Assembly: GCA_963971425.1 (NCBI GenBank) | Contig: OZ020518.1 | Location: 18,108,990 to 18,172,989, forward strand | DNA length: 64,000 bases | Direction of reading: 5' to 3' | From: Bryoerythrophyllum caledonicum | Lineage: Eukaryota; Streptophyta; Bryopsida; Pottiales; Pottiaceae | Shown here: piece by piece, positions 10,039-20,759 of the stretch | Layout of the letters: the number at the start of each line of letters is the position of its first letter | Numbering within the stretch: the stretch's first letter is position 1 | Notes under the pieces: model-generated | Databases searched by the model: none | Told to the model about the DNA's origin: nothing | Seen by the model: only the letters and a program-made list of their open reading frames with translations | Made by a program: the position numbers and the translations under genes

Positions 10039-10785
10039 TGTGGAATTCTACATGGTTGCCTTGTATAGTGTGGATTTGTTGATAGTTACATGTTATGTAT
10101 GTTTATGATAGGGTAGCTCTTATGAGATTTGCATAGACCATGAGTATATGTAGTAATGAAGTGGCTATACGACACATACTATTGATGACATGAAGAGATA
10201 CGACAGCTATCATGGCATATGACAACGGTAAAGATTAAGTATCTCTTTAGGGATTGGTAGTATAGTTTTATTGTTAGTATAGCCTAAGAGGGGGCCTAGT
10301 TAGGACTTAAAGTCACTTAATAGGGCTGAATTAACACTAGGCGAGTTTGGAAGTGTCAAAGGGGTTATTTTGGGACTGGTTCGGGGTGGTTCTAACCCCA
10401 AGCCGCCCATGTCACCTTCATTCTTGTCAAGTTCAGATTTGGGTGTAGAAGGGAGAGTTGGAAGGATGTGTGGCTAGGAGGCTTGTTGGCTTTGGCGGTT
10501 TGCCATGTAATATAAAGCTTAGTCGCGGTTTCTTCTCTTTCTTCACTTTTTTGGAAGAAGAAGAAGAGCGCCGGTCTCCTAGGGAGACCGGCGTGAATAA
10601 AGTGTCTGTTCGTTCCACTACTAAGACCATGCCCAAAGGACAAGGAATTAGTGAGCTGGAATAACCTCCCTCTCTCGAGGATAGACACTATGTAACAAGA
10701 AACCAAAGAACCACAAGTCAACCAACCAACCAACGAATCACAAACCAGGCAACTAACCAACGAACTAACCACAAAAAAGGTAAGT
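10039..10785 (+). repeat. 3' LTR of the methyltransferase gypsy element
   Basis: The left border is placed at TGTGGAATTC, because a second copy of the first 168 bases occurs at 22,996 with only about six differences and no indels, and similarity stops at this point. Inside are an AATATAAAG TATA-like box near 10,510, a strong hairpin at 10,569-10,593 and an AATAAA at 10,596. The right border is uncertain (AC-rich direct repeats near 10,720-10,785). LINE sequence begins shortly after. Confidence 0.55.
10569..10593 (+). terminator. 11-bp perfect hairpin directly before AATAAA in the LTR
   Basis: Arms CGCCGGTCTCC and GGAGACCGGCG separated by TAG form a perfect GC-rich stem. AATAAA follows three bases later at 10,596-10,601. 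The position next to a polyadenylation signal in an LTR suggests a role in RNA 3'-end formation or in keeping the R region structured. That role is inference. Confidence 0.5.
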
Positions 10786-10837
10786 AGTCAAAAACCTTAA
10801 AACCAACTAGTCATGAAAATCTAGGTGGGGGGAGAAT

Positions 10838-13264
10838 TTACGGGGGGTCCTGTGTATCGGGGAGGGCTTGGTTGTTTTCGATTTTGCGATTATGTAGAAG
10901 AATGGACATGGCATGTTGGATAGCTATGGTGTTAATGTTTTTAAAGGATGTTTTAATTGTTTCAATGGGTATCTTGAAGGTGTCTTCTAGAGTTTTCATA
11001 GATGGGATAAAGGTGGTGGCCCAAGCGCCGGATGTGATTACCATAAGGGGGTCGACATTCCATCCGAGGGTAATGATGTCGTCAATAAGGGGTTGGTATT
11101 TGTCTATTTTGTTTTGGATTGTTTCCGGGGAAAATCTATCGTTGCAATATGTGAATTCAATGAATTAAATGGTGTAGTCTTGGTTGACGTTATCGGGTGG
11201 TGGGTCATTGTATGGTAAACCTTTGACACAAAGGATGTCCGGTTTGAGCCTAGCGTTGCAATGACATCTTTGGGTCGTACATGAGCATGGGAGTAGCCAC
11301 GGGGGGACCGTATTTTTTTGTGGATTGTTATTGAAAGTGCCGGCGTTCATTAGTATAAAACATCTCGATTTATTGTGGGAGGTGATTAGTTTTCGGACTT
11401 CCCATACTGCTTTGTCATGTCTTTTAACAATTAGGGAGTGTATGTGGTGGTTTTGGCATTTGAGTAGAACATGTAGCCATGTGTCGGGGTCCATTGAGGG
11501 GCATATGGGGCATGTTATGGATGGAAAACTTGCTATTCTAAAGAAGAGTTGTTTACGGGCGTTTCCCATGTCTTGACCGGTACGGAATTTGATAAGGCAT
11601 GTTATTTGTGAATCGGTGACGATGGGGTTTTTCCAAAAGTTTGTAGAGAGTTCATTGTCTATGTCATTGTTGTTGATCCACTTTTCTATGTTAGGAAGGT
11701 TATCTGTGATTGTGTCAAGATTGTTATGTAGGTCTTGTTTTTTGAGGTATTTACTCAGGAATCTAACCGGGCCTTTATCGGGGGTATCTTCTTTGGAGGG
11801 CCAATCTTCTTTTTGGAAATAGTAAGGGGTGGCGTGGGCGTGTTCATGTGGGTCTTTGGCATTTTTATGTGATTTTTCTCTTCCTTCTTTTGCGAGTTTA
11901 TCCGCTTGTTCGTTGCCATCAATACTAGCATGGGCTCGGACTTTGTGAAGGGTTGTGATTTGTTCTCTTTTTAGTATCATTTGGACCATTGATTCTAGTA
12001 TGATTTGGTCGGGGTGACTATTATGGAGGGTAGGATGTGTTATTTTAGTGTTTAATAAATATAGTGCATTAATGCAATCTGTAAATATGTGCACCGGTTC
12101 ATTGTTGTATTTTGTTGAGACAATTTCTAATGTTTTGTGGATGGCCGTTAGTTCTGCTCTGAGGATATTTTGCAGTCCATGTAGTCTTTTGGCTAGTTTG
12201 ATTTCTTTCATAGCGTTGTATATTCCATAACCGGCTTTTTCTCTGCGCCAAGATCTCGGGCTAATTTGTTCTGGCGGTTTAAAGGAGCCATCAGTATAGT
12301 AGCTATATTCGGGGTTAAATTTAGGTGGGGTGTTAGTTTGATACTCCGGGAGGGGTGGGGGTGTTAGGGTGTAGTTTAGTGTATTGTTTTTGTAGTGTAG
12401 TTTTGACCATTTTTTGCTTCTGTTGACGGGTGTTTGCATTGGCATTGGTGGGGCCAATTTTGTGAGTATCCGATGTACGTTTAGAGTCTTTGCTATGGAG
12501 GAGAGTTCTTCTAGTTGTTCTTGTGTGCCTAGAGTATGATTTTGGTGGTGGATGCATATTATTTGTAGAGTGGATGATTCAATTCTGGGTTTTTTTAGAT
12601 CTAGTGGGATGGTGGGTTCTTCATATGTTATTGAATCCGCTTCGAATATTGTGATGATGTGTGTATCGGGAAAGGGGCCCGAGTGTGGATTATGATTTTG
12701 GTACCAATTTTTGTCTGGGGTTATGATTAGAGTGGAGGTGTGGTTTGGGTCATGTTTGGCCGCGAGGCGGGCCCAATGTAGAGCTTGTTGTGTTTCTTCT
12801 TCATTGTGTGGATGGGCCATATCATTACCTATCCATTTGTGGTCAAAGGCTTTGCCTAGTGATCCGAATATTTTATCTCTTTCAAAGGGGGAGTAAAATT
12901 TGTTGAGTTTGGTGGGGCATGTGACGGGGGAGGAGAAATATGAGTGTTGGATGTTGAATGTGGAGATTAGTGAATTAAGTATAGGTATGGGTAGTGTATA
13001 TTGTATAAGTTTAAGGGGGTTATTTTTTGGTAATCTATATTTGTATCTTTGGTATAGCCAAATGACTTCAGTTTCGAACGGTTGGGTTGTTGGTTCAATG
13101 TTTGTAGGGGTTTGTAGTTTAGTGTTGTATTGGTTCCACAACCATGTGAGCCTAGTGATTGGGATGGTAAAAAGATGCCTTCCATCTTCTTCGTATAAGT
13201 GTGCTTGGTCTTTGTCAATTTTTATTGTGTTAGATGAGGTAAGAGTGTCTTTTTTGGGTTGCAT
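10838..13264 (-). pseudogene. LINE ORF2 C-terminus: RNase H, CCHC finger, restriction-like endonuclease
   Basis: One frame with a single TAA at 11,165-11,167. RNase H residues are visible as YYTDGSFKP, RAELTAIHKTLE, IFTDCINAL and GNEQADKLAKEG, the full D-E-D-D set. Downstream is CPICPSMDPDTWLHVLLKC, the CX2CX7HX4C finger that precedes the endonuclease in R2-type LINEs. Then come RHDKAVWEV, LKPDILCVKG, and after the stop IEFTYCND and KYQPLIDDI, matching in order the arginine/histidine, PD, acidic and lysine elements of PD-(D/E)XK restriction-like endonucleases. This enzyme would nick the target DNA. The nonsense codon falls just before the acidic motif, so this copy could not make the full domain. 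Confidence 0.7.
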
Positions 13265-13292
13265 TCCGTTGTGTAGATGTTTAGTAGGGGGA

Positions 13293-13868
13293 TTATTGTG
13301 GGTGGGGTGACGGACCTTGTGTCTTGGGATTGGTTTTGTGGGTGTGAACTTGGATAATTTCGGTGTAGAATTTGTGTTGAGTTCTTTGATAATATTGTGT
13401 CAATTTATTTGTGTTATGTGAAATGGTGTTTTGGTTGTGTCTTGGGAAGAGGTTTCTTTGGGGGAGCCATTTGTTGTAAGTGTGGTTATTGTGAGTCCAT
13501 TGGCATAGATATCTAGTGTAATTGTTTTCTATTTGGTTTTTATCTATTTTTTTCTTGTATTCGTGGTGTATGATGTTGTTAATGGGATAGGTGGTGGGGT
13601 TTTTGAGGATGTGGTTTGGGGGGTGGGGGTGGTGTGGGTGGGAGTGGGGAGGGTGGATCGATTGTGTGGTGATATTTCTTGGGGTGATGTCATTGTTTAT
13701 AGTGATGAATGGGTCTCTAATTGTATGAGAGTATGTATGTGCATTGGTATGTGTAATGGGTGGGGGGGGATATATTGGGTGACAAAAGAGTTGTCGTGCA
13801 ATTTTTAGGGCACTTTTAATAAGTTTTGATGGGGTGAAGTGGTAGGTTTTAAATTCTTCATTGTTCAT
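13293..13868 (-). pseudogene. LINE ORF2 linker between reverse transcriptase and RNase H
   Basis: A 191-codon minus-strand frame in a different phase from both neighbours. Composition is rich in His, Pro, Asn and Thr, with runs such as HPPHSHPHHPHPPN. Near the C-terminus, YTRYLCQWTHNNHTYNKWLP resembles a short chromodomain-like or linker sequence, but I cannot assign it. Position alone ties it to ORF2. The phase differences mean frameshifts on both sides. Confidence 0.5.
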
Positions 13869-13900
13869 GATATGTGTTCCGTTGGGTAGGGAGATTTGTT

Positions 13901-14965
13901 TTAGTTCGTAGATATTTTTGTAAGGAGTTTTTGTAGTAACTTTTGAGATAATTGTGTGTTGAGTGTATTATGGCTTTGTGTTTCTAGGATCCAGGCTTTT
14001 TCTAGTGTTGTTGGTTCTGTAAGAAAGTTGGGGAGAGTACTTTTGAGGTGGACTTTTGCTATATGTTTAAGTAAGAAGAAGGTACGTGTTATTGGCGATC
14101 TTGTACAATTTGCGTTTTTTATTCTAGGCATGTTTTCGGCCCCCCCATATTGGGCGAGGATGTGATATGTTAGGCCTTTGTATATTTTCCCAAGTCTGCC
14201 ACTGTCATTTAGAGCGTTCTGGAGTTGTTCTCCTATGCATCTAAGGTATGCGTTTTTTAGTGAGAAGGCTTCTAATCCAAAGAGGTTGTGTGGTAATTGG
14301 GTTATTATATTAGAGATACATTTTGGCATGCCGCAAACGGTTTTTTGTGTGGTAGTTATTTTTTGGTCCAGTTTTTTGATGGCGGGCATTGAGTATGGTA
14401 CCGCGTAGAAGCTGTATGCCACACCCGGTCTTAAAACTGTGTCGATCATTTTTATTTTTTGTTTCATAGTGGGCGGACAAGCTACTAGTTCTTTGCATTG
14501 TTTAATTAATTTTGTGGTGGTGGCATGGATTTGGGTTTTCCATTTTAGAGAGGGGACGAGACTTATTCCTAAATATGTGTATGGTTCGTTTTGGTGTAGT
14601 ACGGATATTGGTTGGTTTCGGTAATTAATATTAGAGGTTTGTATTAAGGCTTTGAATGCAGTGGGGTTTATTTTTGATTTATTTGGGCATCCAGTGACGG
14701 CACATTTTGGGACCCCTACATCCATACCTGTCCATTTGCAGTACCTGTCTATTTTGTTAAGTTGTATTTTTATGTCATTGATTTTGTTGGTTATGGCTGC
14801 AAGGTCGTCCGCATATGCCGTGGAGTTGATGGTGGTTTGTGATGTCCCAAATGTGTATCCATTTTCGCCTCTGTCTAGCCATCTAAGTAGTGGTTCTAGG
14901 AATATAATGAATAAATATGGGCTTAGGGTATCTCCTTGTATTGTTCCTCTTTGGATCGCTATGGG
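13901..14965 (-). pseudogene. LINE reverse transcriptase, C-terminal half with YADD
   Basis: The frame opens near 14,965 and runs to 13,901. It contains RGTIQGDTLSPYLF (motif with the conserved Gly-Asp), the catalytic STAYADDLAA near 14,800, and downstream thumb motifs such as YLGISLVPSLKWKTQI and LRPGVAYSFYAVPYS. It follows the N-terminal half after a one-base frame change near 14,960. Confidence 0.75.
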
Positions 14966-15465
14966 TTTGGTTTACCGAAGTGTTCTCCTATGTAGGAGGT
15001 TGAAGATTCGGAGTATATATTTCCCACTAGTGCGGTAGCATCTTTGGGGTATCCAAGATCCGTCATTATGGCTAAAAGTCTAGCGTGGTCAATAGAGCCG
15101 AAGGCATTTTTAAAGTCAACATATAGTATAAATATGTCTTGGTTTGTAAATCGTGCATCTTCTAATGCGGCTATTACTGCTTGGATTTGTCTAGTGGTGC
15201 TCCTTTCTGCGCGGAACCCCTCTTGACTATCATGTAGTATTTTATGTTTTTCGCCATATGATGATAGTATTGATGTGATTGTGCTCGTAAATAGTTTAAA
15301 GATGGTATTGGCTAGTGCAATAGGTCTATGGTTCGGTAGCATGGAGGGGTCTCCTTTTTTGTATAGTAGGATTGTTGTGCTTGTTTTCCATGAAGCAGGG
15401 ATTTGTTTTTGTTTATAGCAGTGGGAGAAGAAGAGGTTTAATAGTTTATGGAACCTTGGGGGCAT
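14959..15465 (-). pseudogene. LINE reverse transcriptase, N-terminal half
   Basis: Contains the LINE fingers and palm motifs: IPASWKTSTTILLYKKGDP, NHRPIALANTIFKLF, DSQEGFRAERSTTRQI and the first catalytic aspartate in FILYVDFKNAFGSIDH. The frame ends at 14,959, where the sequence continues in another phase with motif QRGTIQGD. Between 15,466 and 15,686 there is further ORF2 sequence in broken frames. Confidence 0.75.
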
Positions 15466-15686
15466 ATTTTTTAGGATAGAGTTCGGTATGTGGTCCGGTC
15501 CGGGGGCTTTATTATTACCTAGGTTACGTAGGCAAGTGTCATATGTAGCTTGATTAAAGTATGTGTGTAGTGGGGTTTCCGGGTCTCCTCTTTTTTCTAA
15601 TGTGAATCCGCCTAGGTCATGCCATGGATATTGTCGTACTGCGCATGTACATGTAGAGCGGTGGTCCGGTTGATAGTTGCATGTGT

Positions 15687-17250
15687 TTACCGTAGGTGTG
15701 TTGTTTTTTGTTTGTTGGTTAAAATTTCGTTTGCAATGTCTTCTGGGCTAGTTAGTGTATTGTTATATTGGTCGGTGATACAGTCTAGTGGTGGGGACTC
15801 CATGTTTTTGAATATTCTTCTGTTTATTTTCTTTGGGCTAGTTTCATATAGTTGTCTGTATTTGGAGATGGCTTTTCGAATGTTTTCTTGGATGTGTTTG
15901 GTGGTGATTTTTCGGGCTTGTATGTTGGCATTTTTTGCAATTAGTGCTATGTTATTTATCCATGTGTCGTGGGGTAGGTGTATGGGGGGTGGATTAGAGA
16001 TTTGTGTGTGTTGAAGGTTCCGGAGTTCGATGAGGATAGGATGGTTTCGCCATTGGGGGTTGTTATTTACGATTCTTATGGTTTTCCGTATAGTGTAGTA
16101 AGTGGTTAGATGTTGTTTCCATATTTTAGATAATTTACGGGGTAAATATCCACCTTGTTGTAATGTTCTATTTGTCATTTGTGGTGTGGGTTGGGCTTTG
16201 CAGGTCTGTTCAATGGTATTGGAAGTGTTGTTGATGAGAGTGTCTAGAGTGTGACAGGCTTCTTGCCATTGCTTTGGGGAGAAATGGTTATTAGTTTCTA
16301 ATTCGTTTATTAGGAAGTCCATGCGTAGTGAGTTTTCCTCGAAGAATTTTGTGTTGAATAATTCTATGTTATTTTGTGGGATGGGGTTGAGGATACGTAT
16401 TTGGTCATTATTTGTGTTGGTTGGTGTCCGGTTTATAAATGTGTTGTTTGGGATGTGGAGTTGTATAAGTGAGTGATCGGAGTTTAGATGAATGTTATTA
16501 TTTGTAGTGGAGGTAAATGTGGTATGGTTATTTGCACGGACGTAGAATCCATCAATTAGACTCCAGTTGTTATAGTTGTATCCTCCTTGTCTAGAGTATG
16601 TGGTGTTTGTGGGGATATAATTAAAGTTTAGGTTTTCTGTAAATTGTTTCCATTGTAGGTCTATTATTTGTGGTGGTGTGTGTTGGTTTCCGTTTTGTCT
16701 ACCTATGAGGGCAACGTCTCTATTGAAGTCGCCACATAGAATGTGGTTGTGGTTGGGGTTGTTGGTAATATATGTGGTGATGTTACTTTTGATGTCCTCG
16801 GTGAGTCTAATGTCTTTGGAGTGGGATGGCATGTATATGTGGTGGATTAGCCATGGTTGTAGTGGATGATTTAAAATTTCTATAGTTTGGAGGTATGGAG
16901 ATATGTTCATTGGGGTGGGAATTTTTTGACATTGCCTGGAAAGGCGTAGTTTTTGTGTATGAGAGTGAGGAGGCCTCCTCGGCCCGGTGTGTATGGTCTT
17001 CTTTGTTGTATGCATCGTGTTAGGGCACGTGTGTTATTGAAGATAAGTTTGTAGTTTGGAAATAGTCTTTGTATGTATTTTGTGAATTTTGTGGCCGATA
17101 TTTTTGTTTCTTGTATGACTATGAATGCCGGTGGTGCGTTAGTGTGTATAATTATGTTTTGTAAGTTTGGGAGCGCGGTGTTGAGGGATGAGGCGTTCCA
17201 TGTTATTATGCTTGTGTTGTTGTTGTTCGTATGTAGGTTATGGTTTTGTG
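15687..17250 (-). pseudogene. LINE APE-type endonuclease domain
   Basis: Apurinic/apyrimidinic endonuclease-like domain that nicks the target for primed reverse transcription. The N-terminal motifs ITWNASSL and VIQETKI are readable at about 17,210-17,100, ahead of the main 442-codon frame (17,015-15,687). That frame holds ILCGDFNRD, SLIDGFYV and LNSDHSLIQL, the metal-binding and catalytic signatures of this fold. The junction near 17,015 needs a frame change. The rest of the frame is a linker towards the reverse transcriptase. Confidence 0.75.
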
Positions 17251-17560
17251 GAGGGATGTGGTTCGGTGGTGGGGGTGGGTGTGTGTATTCCGGGAGGGGG
17301 TTTAGGCATTTTAGTGCCTCATTTATGATAATGTTAGGGAGGTAGGGAAATTTGTGTTTTAGTATGTCATTTGTTGGGGGTGTAGTTTGGTTGTGTATAA
17401 AGTCATATATATCTTTGTTTACCGATGTGTTATGGTTTATGATATTTAAATTATTTTCAAGAAATGTTGTGTAAGGGTGTGGGATACTAATGTGTCTTTC
17501 GGGTGGGTTTTGTAGGTTGTGTAAGGTGCGTAGGAGTGTGTTGGTCCATTGGGTTGTGTT

Positions 17561-18613
17561 TTATTTTTGTGTGTTTAAAAGTTGATTGCAGATGTCTATG
17601 TTGGGGTGTATAGTGATGGTTAGGGCATATAGGATGTGGGATGGATGGTGTTCGCTATGTTGGTTTATATATATGGCGATATGTGGATATGTATTATTAG
17701 TTTGTTGATGTAATATATGTGTGGGTTTGAAAAGGGGGGCAAATTTTTGGGCAATGTGTACGTATTCGGGTTGTAGTTTTATGGTATTTGGTATGATATA
17801 TGTTTTGGCATTCTTTTTATGCGAAGCGGGGTGTCTTTTTAATACGTTCGGCATGGGTCCTGGGTTAGTCTCTATGTCTCCTCCAATTAGTATAAGTAGT
17901 TTGTAGTAGATGGGTTTTTTGTTTTGTTTTAGAGTTTTTTGTTTTTGTATGTGGCTTTGGTATTTGTTTGTTTTTTGTTGTAGTTTTATGGTATTGTGTG
18001 TGATGTGTTTGTTGGTATTTTTCTTGTGTGGAGTAGGGTGTCTTTTTGGTATGTTAGTTGTGGGTCCCAGGTTGGTTTCTATGTCCTCTCCTAGGATTAG
18101 TAGGTGTTTGTGATATATATGATTGTTGTAAGGTTTAGAGGTTTTTGTTTTGTTTATAGATTTTTTAGTCTTTGTTATATTGGGGTTTTGTTTGTATGGG
18201 GGTATGTGGGTGTTTATATTTTGTATGTGGATAGAGAGTTTTTTCCCATTTATTCTTATAGTGGGTGTGATTGTGTATGTCATGAACTTATTATGTATCC
18301 TTGTGTTTATTTGTGTAGTTTCATTTATTTTATTAATGTTATATATTTTTGTATATGTTTGTTTGTTTATTTTTATTATTTTTGACCATGTGTGTATGTG
18401 ATTATGTTTGAGGATATTTGTGTATGGATTTATATTGGTATTTGAGGGGGTATTTAAGTATTTATGTGGATTTGTATAAGCTTTTGTTTTGGTGTTTGTA
18501 TTAGTATGTATTTTGGTATATGTGCTGATGTTCATACTTGTATTAGTGTTTGCATAAAGGTCTGTATTTTTGTCTTGTATATGTATTTGTATTTGTATTT
18601 GTATTGTACACAC
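17561..18613 (-). CDS. LINE N-terminal ORF2 region with two 2A-like motifs
   Basis: 350 codons. The first half is a low-complexity Asn/Thr/Ile/Lys region. Two related modules follow. In the upstream one (18,062-18,085) the motif reads DIETNLGP; in the downstream one (17,855-17,878) it reads DIETNPGP, exactly the 2A consensus D-(V/I)-E-x-N-P-G-P. Each is preceded by a short hydrophobic stretch (HLLILGE; YYKLLILIGG), as in known 2A peptides, and followed by similar sequence (KRHPTPHKKN / KRHPASHKKN). 2A peptides make the ribosome skip one peptide bond and so separate two proteins. The module repeat is 207 bp. The frame stops at 17,561, before the endonuclease. Confidence 0.65.
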   Translation of the reverse strand: MCTIQIQIQIHIQDKNTDLYANTNTSMNISTYTKIHTNTNTKTKAYTNPHKYLNTPSNTNINPYTNILKHNHIHTWSKIIKINKQTYTKIYNINKINETTQINTRIHNKFMTYTITPTIRINGKKLSIHIQNINTHIPPYKQNPNITKTKKSINKTKTSKPYNNHIYHKHLLILGEDIETNLGPTTNIPKRHPTPHKKNTNKHITHNTIKLQQKTNKYQSHIQKQKTLKQNKKPIYYKLLILIGGDIETNPGPMPNVLKRHPASHKKNAKTYIIPNTIKLQPEYVHIAQKFAPLFKPTHILHQQTNNTYPHIAIYINQHSEHHPSHILYALTITIHPNIDICNQLLNTQK

Positions 18614-18941
18614 AGAATTTGGTACAGTATTTGTTTTTATTTTTTATTTTGGTATAGTATGGATATTCCACATGTATGTTGTATAGCGTACACTTTGTGA
18701 GGTCTATGTATATTGTAATATGTTCTACCATGTATTCTATTGTGTATATCTCTATTTGTACGGTAAAAAATACTAGTATTTTGTAGTATAGGTGTATGGT
18801 GACTAGTATTGATATGATTTTGTAGTGTATATAGGTAGTGTCTAAGTATATTCTACTGCGGTCGTATTTTGTATAATACGGGTAGAATATTGAATCTTTA
18901 GTCTTGAGGTTGTTGCTCTTCACATTTTTGACGGGTCTTCT

Positions 18942-20576
18942 TCAATCAAGGTGTGAGGCTTGGATCCCGTGATGTTTTGCAACATTGCAAAGGTGGTACC
19001 AACACATTCTTGAATCTTCAACATTTGGTCTTTGATTTCTTGGAGTTCCTTGGCTTGTGTCTGCTAGTTCTTTGACTTCTTGCCTCAACATCTTGTTGTT
19101 TGCCTCAAAAGCCTCCACTAGGTCCTTCTTGGTGATAGCTTGGGTCGGGGTGTGGAGGTTGAAGGTCTCTACCGTGTTGATGATGGCTTTGTTGATGTCT
19201 TCAAAGCCAAATTCTATGAGTTGAGCTTGGGTGGGGGGCTCGATTCCATCAATGCTCCTCCTATGAGGATCGAACGCCACGAAGTGGCCTCCTATGGAGA
19301 TGGTTTTCCCCGCGAATGCCCTATACACAATTGGATTAGCACATACCACGTTTGCACTTCCATTGTGGCAAACTCCGTTGTCCTTGTGAAACCAAGTAGA
19401 GCAAACATTAGAGTCTCCCATAATTTTATGGATAGCATTAGTAGTCTCAATAACAATCATTATTATAGGGAGATGGGAGAGAGTTAGGGTGAGGGCATCT
19501 TTATTAGCCTTCATCTCTTTGGTGACGCGGGTTCCTCCAAGGGGCTTCTTTGTTTGCATGACTTCTTGTCGTGCGGTTACTTGTAGCTCTTGGATTTTCT
19601 TGGCTTGTTGTGGGGTGGTGGTCAAAATGAAGGCAAATCCATCTCCTTTTGCCTTCTGCACACTAGTCACTTCAAAATCATGGCCACGTTTAAAGCTAGA
19701 TTCAAAGACCTCTTTAAAGAGGTGGTTAGCAGCAATATTATGCAAAGATGGACTTTGTATTTTGACTGATAGGCTAGAATGGTGTGCGATGCTATGGTAA
19801 GTTTTACATATTTTTCCCACCACGTTGACCTCATCGATTTTGAGGATGAATGGTCTAATCCCCTTGAGGAGGAGTAGGCCATCAATTGCCGGTTTTGCAA
19901 GGTGCAATTTGATTAGTCCTGACCATACACCCTTTATCCCTCCCCCTTGTTTGATGCTTAGACAATGAATTGAGATAGGTTCAATGAGTTTCTTACCAAG
20001 AGGGATGTCCATGTCTTTGAGGCGGTTGATGACCATAATTTTGACTTTATCATGCAAAATGGGGTTAGTAGGTAGTTCGAAATGGATGGCCACTTGAAAA
20101 TCAAGAGCCAAGCCCGTACCTTCGTCCACGGGGATGTTGGTTGGCACTTGTGTCAAGTTGTAATGTTGTCCGCCTAGGCCACCTGCCTCTCGTGAGTGTG
20201 GATAGTGGACTTGTGGGATGTGTGGAAAGGCTATCCGAGCTTCTTTGACTTCTTGGGCTTCGTTTTCTTTAAGGCCTCTGGTCACCATGTCCTCGATTGT
20301 TTCTTCACTGAAGAGCTCTTCTAGTCCTTCCTCCATCGCTAGGTCTTCCATCACTTGGAAACCTAGCCAAAATTTGAAGCAACTAGTGTCAGGGGTAGTG
20401 ATGAGAGCCATACCTTTTTCCCCGATGTCCTTTTGGCCGTTTCTGCTCTTCTTGCTACTCCCGGGTTCTTCTTCGATTCTCCTTGAGCCTTTCTCTTTTG
20501 GGGCTGTGCTTTTTTGTACAACCAACTCGTCAACATCCATCTCCTCATTGAACATGATGCTTCTTCTGCTACTCAT
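18942..20576 (-). CDS. LINE ORF1, gag-like protein
   Basis: 544 codons from the ATG at 20,576 (MSSRRSIMF). The same open frame continues upstream to 21,599 through GC-rich repeats, so a longer 885-codon product is possible. The N-terminal part is charged (DVDELVVQKS, EEEPGSSKKS). A central globular-looking region contains FKFWLGFQV and VAIHFELPTNPILHDKVKIMV; a segment from about 19,560 to 19,230 contains QELQVTARQEV, NVCSTWFHKDNGVCHNGS and ISIGGHFVAFDP. This layout is like LINE ORF1 proteins of the gag/RRM type, but I could not place a definite RRM or zinc knuckle. A predicted coiled coil (EAFEANNKMLRQEVKEL) lies near the C-terminus. Assignment rests largely on position upstream of ORF2. Confidence 0.5.
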   Translation of the reverse strand: MSSRRSIMFNEEMDVDELVVQKSTAPKEKGSRRIEEEPGSSKKSRNGQKDIGEKGMALITTPDTSCFKFWLGFQVMEDLAMEEGLEELFSEETIEDMVTRGLKENEAQEVKEARIAFPHIPQVHYPHSREAGGLGGQHYNLTQVPTNIPVDEGTGLALDFQVAIHFELPTNPILHDKVKIMVINRLKDMDIPLGKKLIEPISIHCLSIKQGGGIKGVWSGLIKLHLAKPAIDGLLLLKGIRPFILKIDEVNVVGKICKTYHSIAHHSSLSVKIQSPSLHNIAANHLFKEVFESSFKRGHDFEVTSVQKAKGDGFAFILTTTPQQAKKIQELQVTARQEVMQTKKPLGGTRVTKEMKANKDALTLTLSHLPIIMIVIETTNAIHKIMGDSNVCSTWFHKDNGVCHNGSANVVCANPIVYRAFAGKTISIGGHFVAFDPHRRSIDGIEPPTQAQLIEFGFEDINKAIINTVETFNLHTPTQAITKKDLVEAFEANNKMLRQEVKELADTSQGTPRNQRPNVEDSRMCWYHLCNVAKHHGIQASHLD

Positions 20577-20759
20577 GTTAAGGCGACCCTGATGATGTGA
20601 ATTTTTTTGAAAGTGTGGTTTGAGGTGACTTACCTGGGCTCTTGTGGGAGCGTTGATGTGGACTGTTGGGGGCTTAATGTGGTCTTTGCCGTCAACTTCT
20701 ATGGCGGCTGGATGTGGTGATGAAAGCTGGCTTTTTGGGGCAGTGTGGTTGTTGTAGAT

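Larger units (their letters stand above)
3440..10785 (+). mobile_element. Decayed Ty3/gypsy element with DNA methyltransferase and PHD finger
   Basis: Domain order on the plus strand: CCHC zinc knuckles, aspartic protease, C5 cytosine methyltransferase, reverse transcriptase, RNase H, integrase, PHD finger, 3' LTR. RT-RNaseH-integrase order defines Ty3/gypsy. Gag/protease, the methyltransferase and the start of the RT region share one reading frame, interrupted by in-frame stops at 5180, 5264 and 6644. Frame changes occur near 6,920 and 7,600, with further in-frame stops at 7408 and 9068, so this copy is not autonomous. No capsid domain precedes the zinc knuckles, and the 5' LTR is missing or unrecognised, possibly lost to the neighbouring minus-strand insertion. 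The right border is approximate. Methyltransferase-bearing gypsy elements have been reported from some algae and dinoflagellates; whether this is the same lineage cannot be told by eye. Confidence 0.8.

Noticed and set aside
11325..18401. Numerous plus-strand ORFs with hydrophobic Cys/Phe/Val-rich products
   Set aside because: Reverse-strand shadows of the A+C-rich LINE genes; they look membrane-like only because of base composition.
18574..18606. GTATTT microsatellite-like run
   Set aside because: Short simple repeat within the AC-biased LINE; no sign of a separate function.
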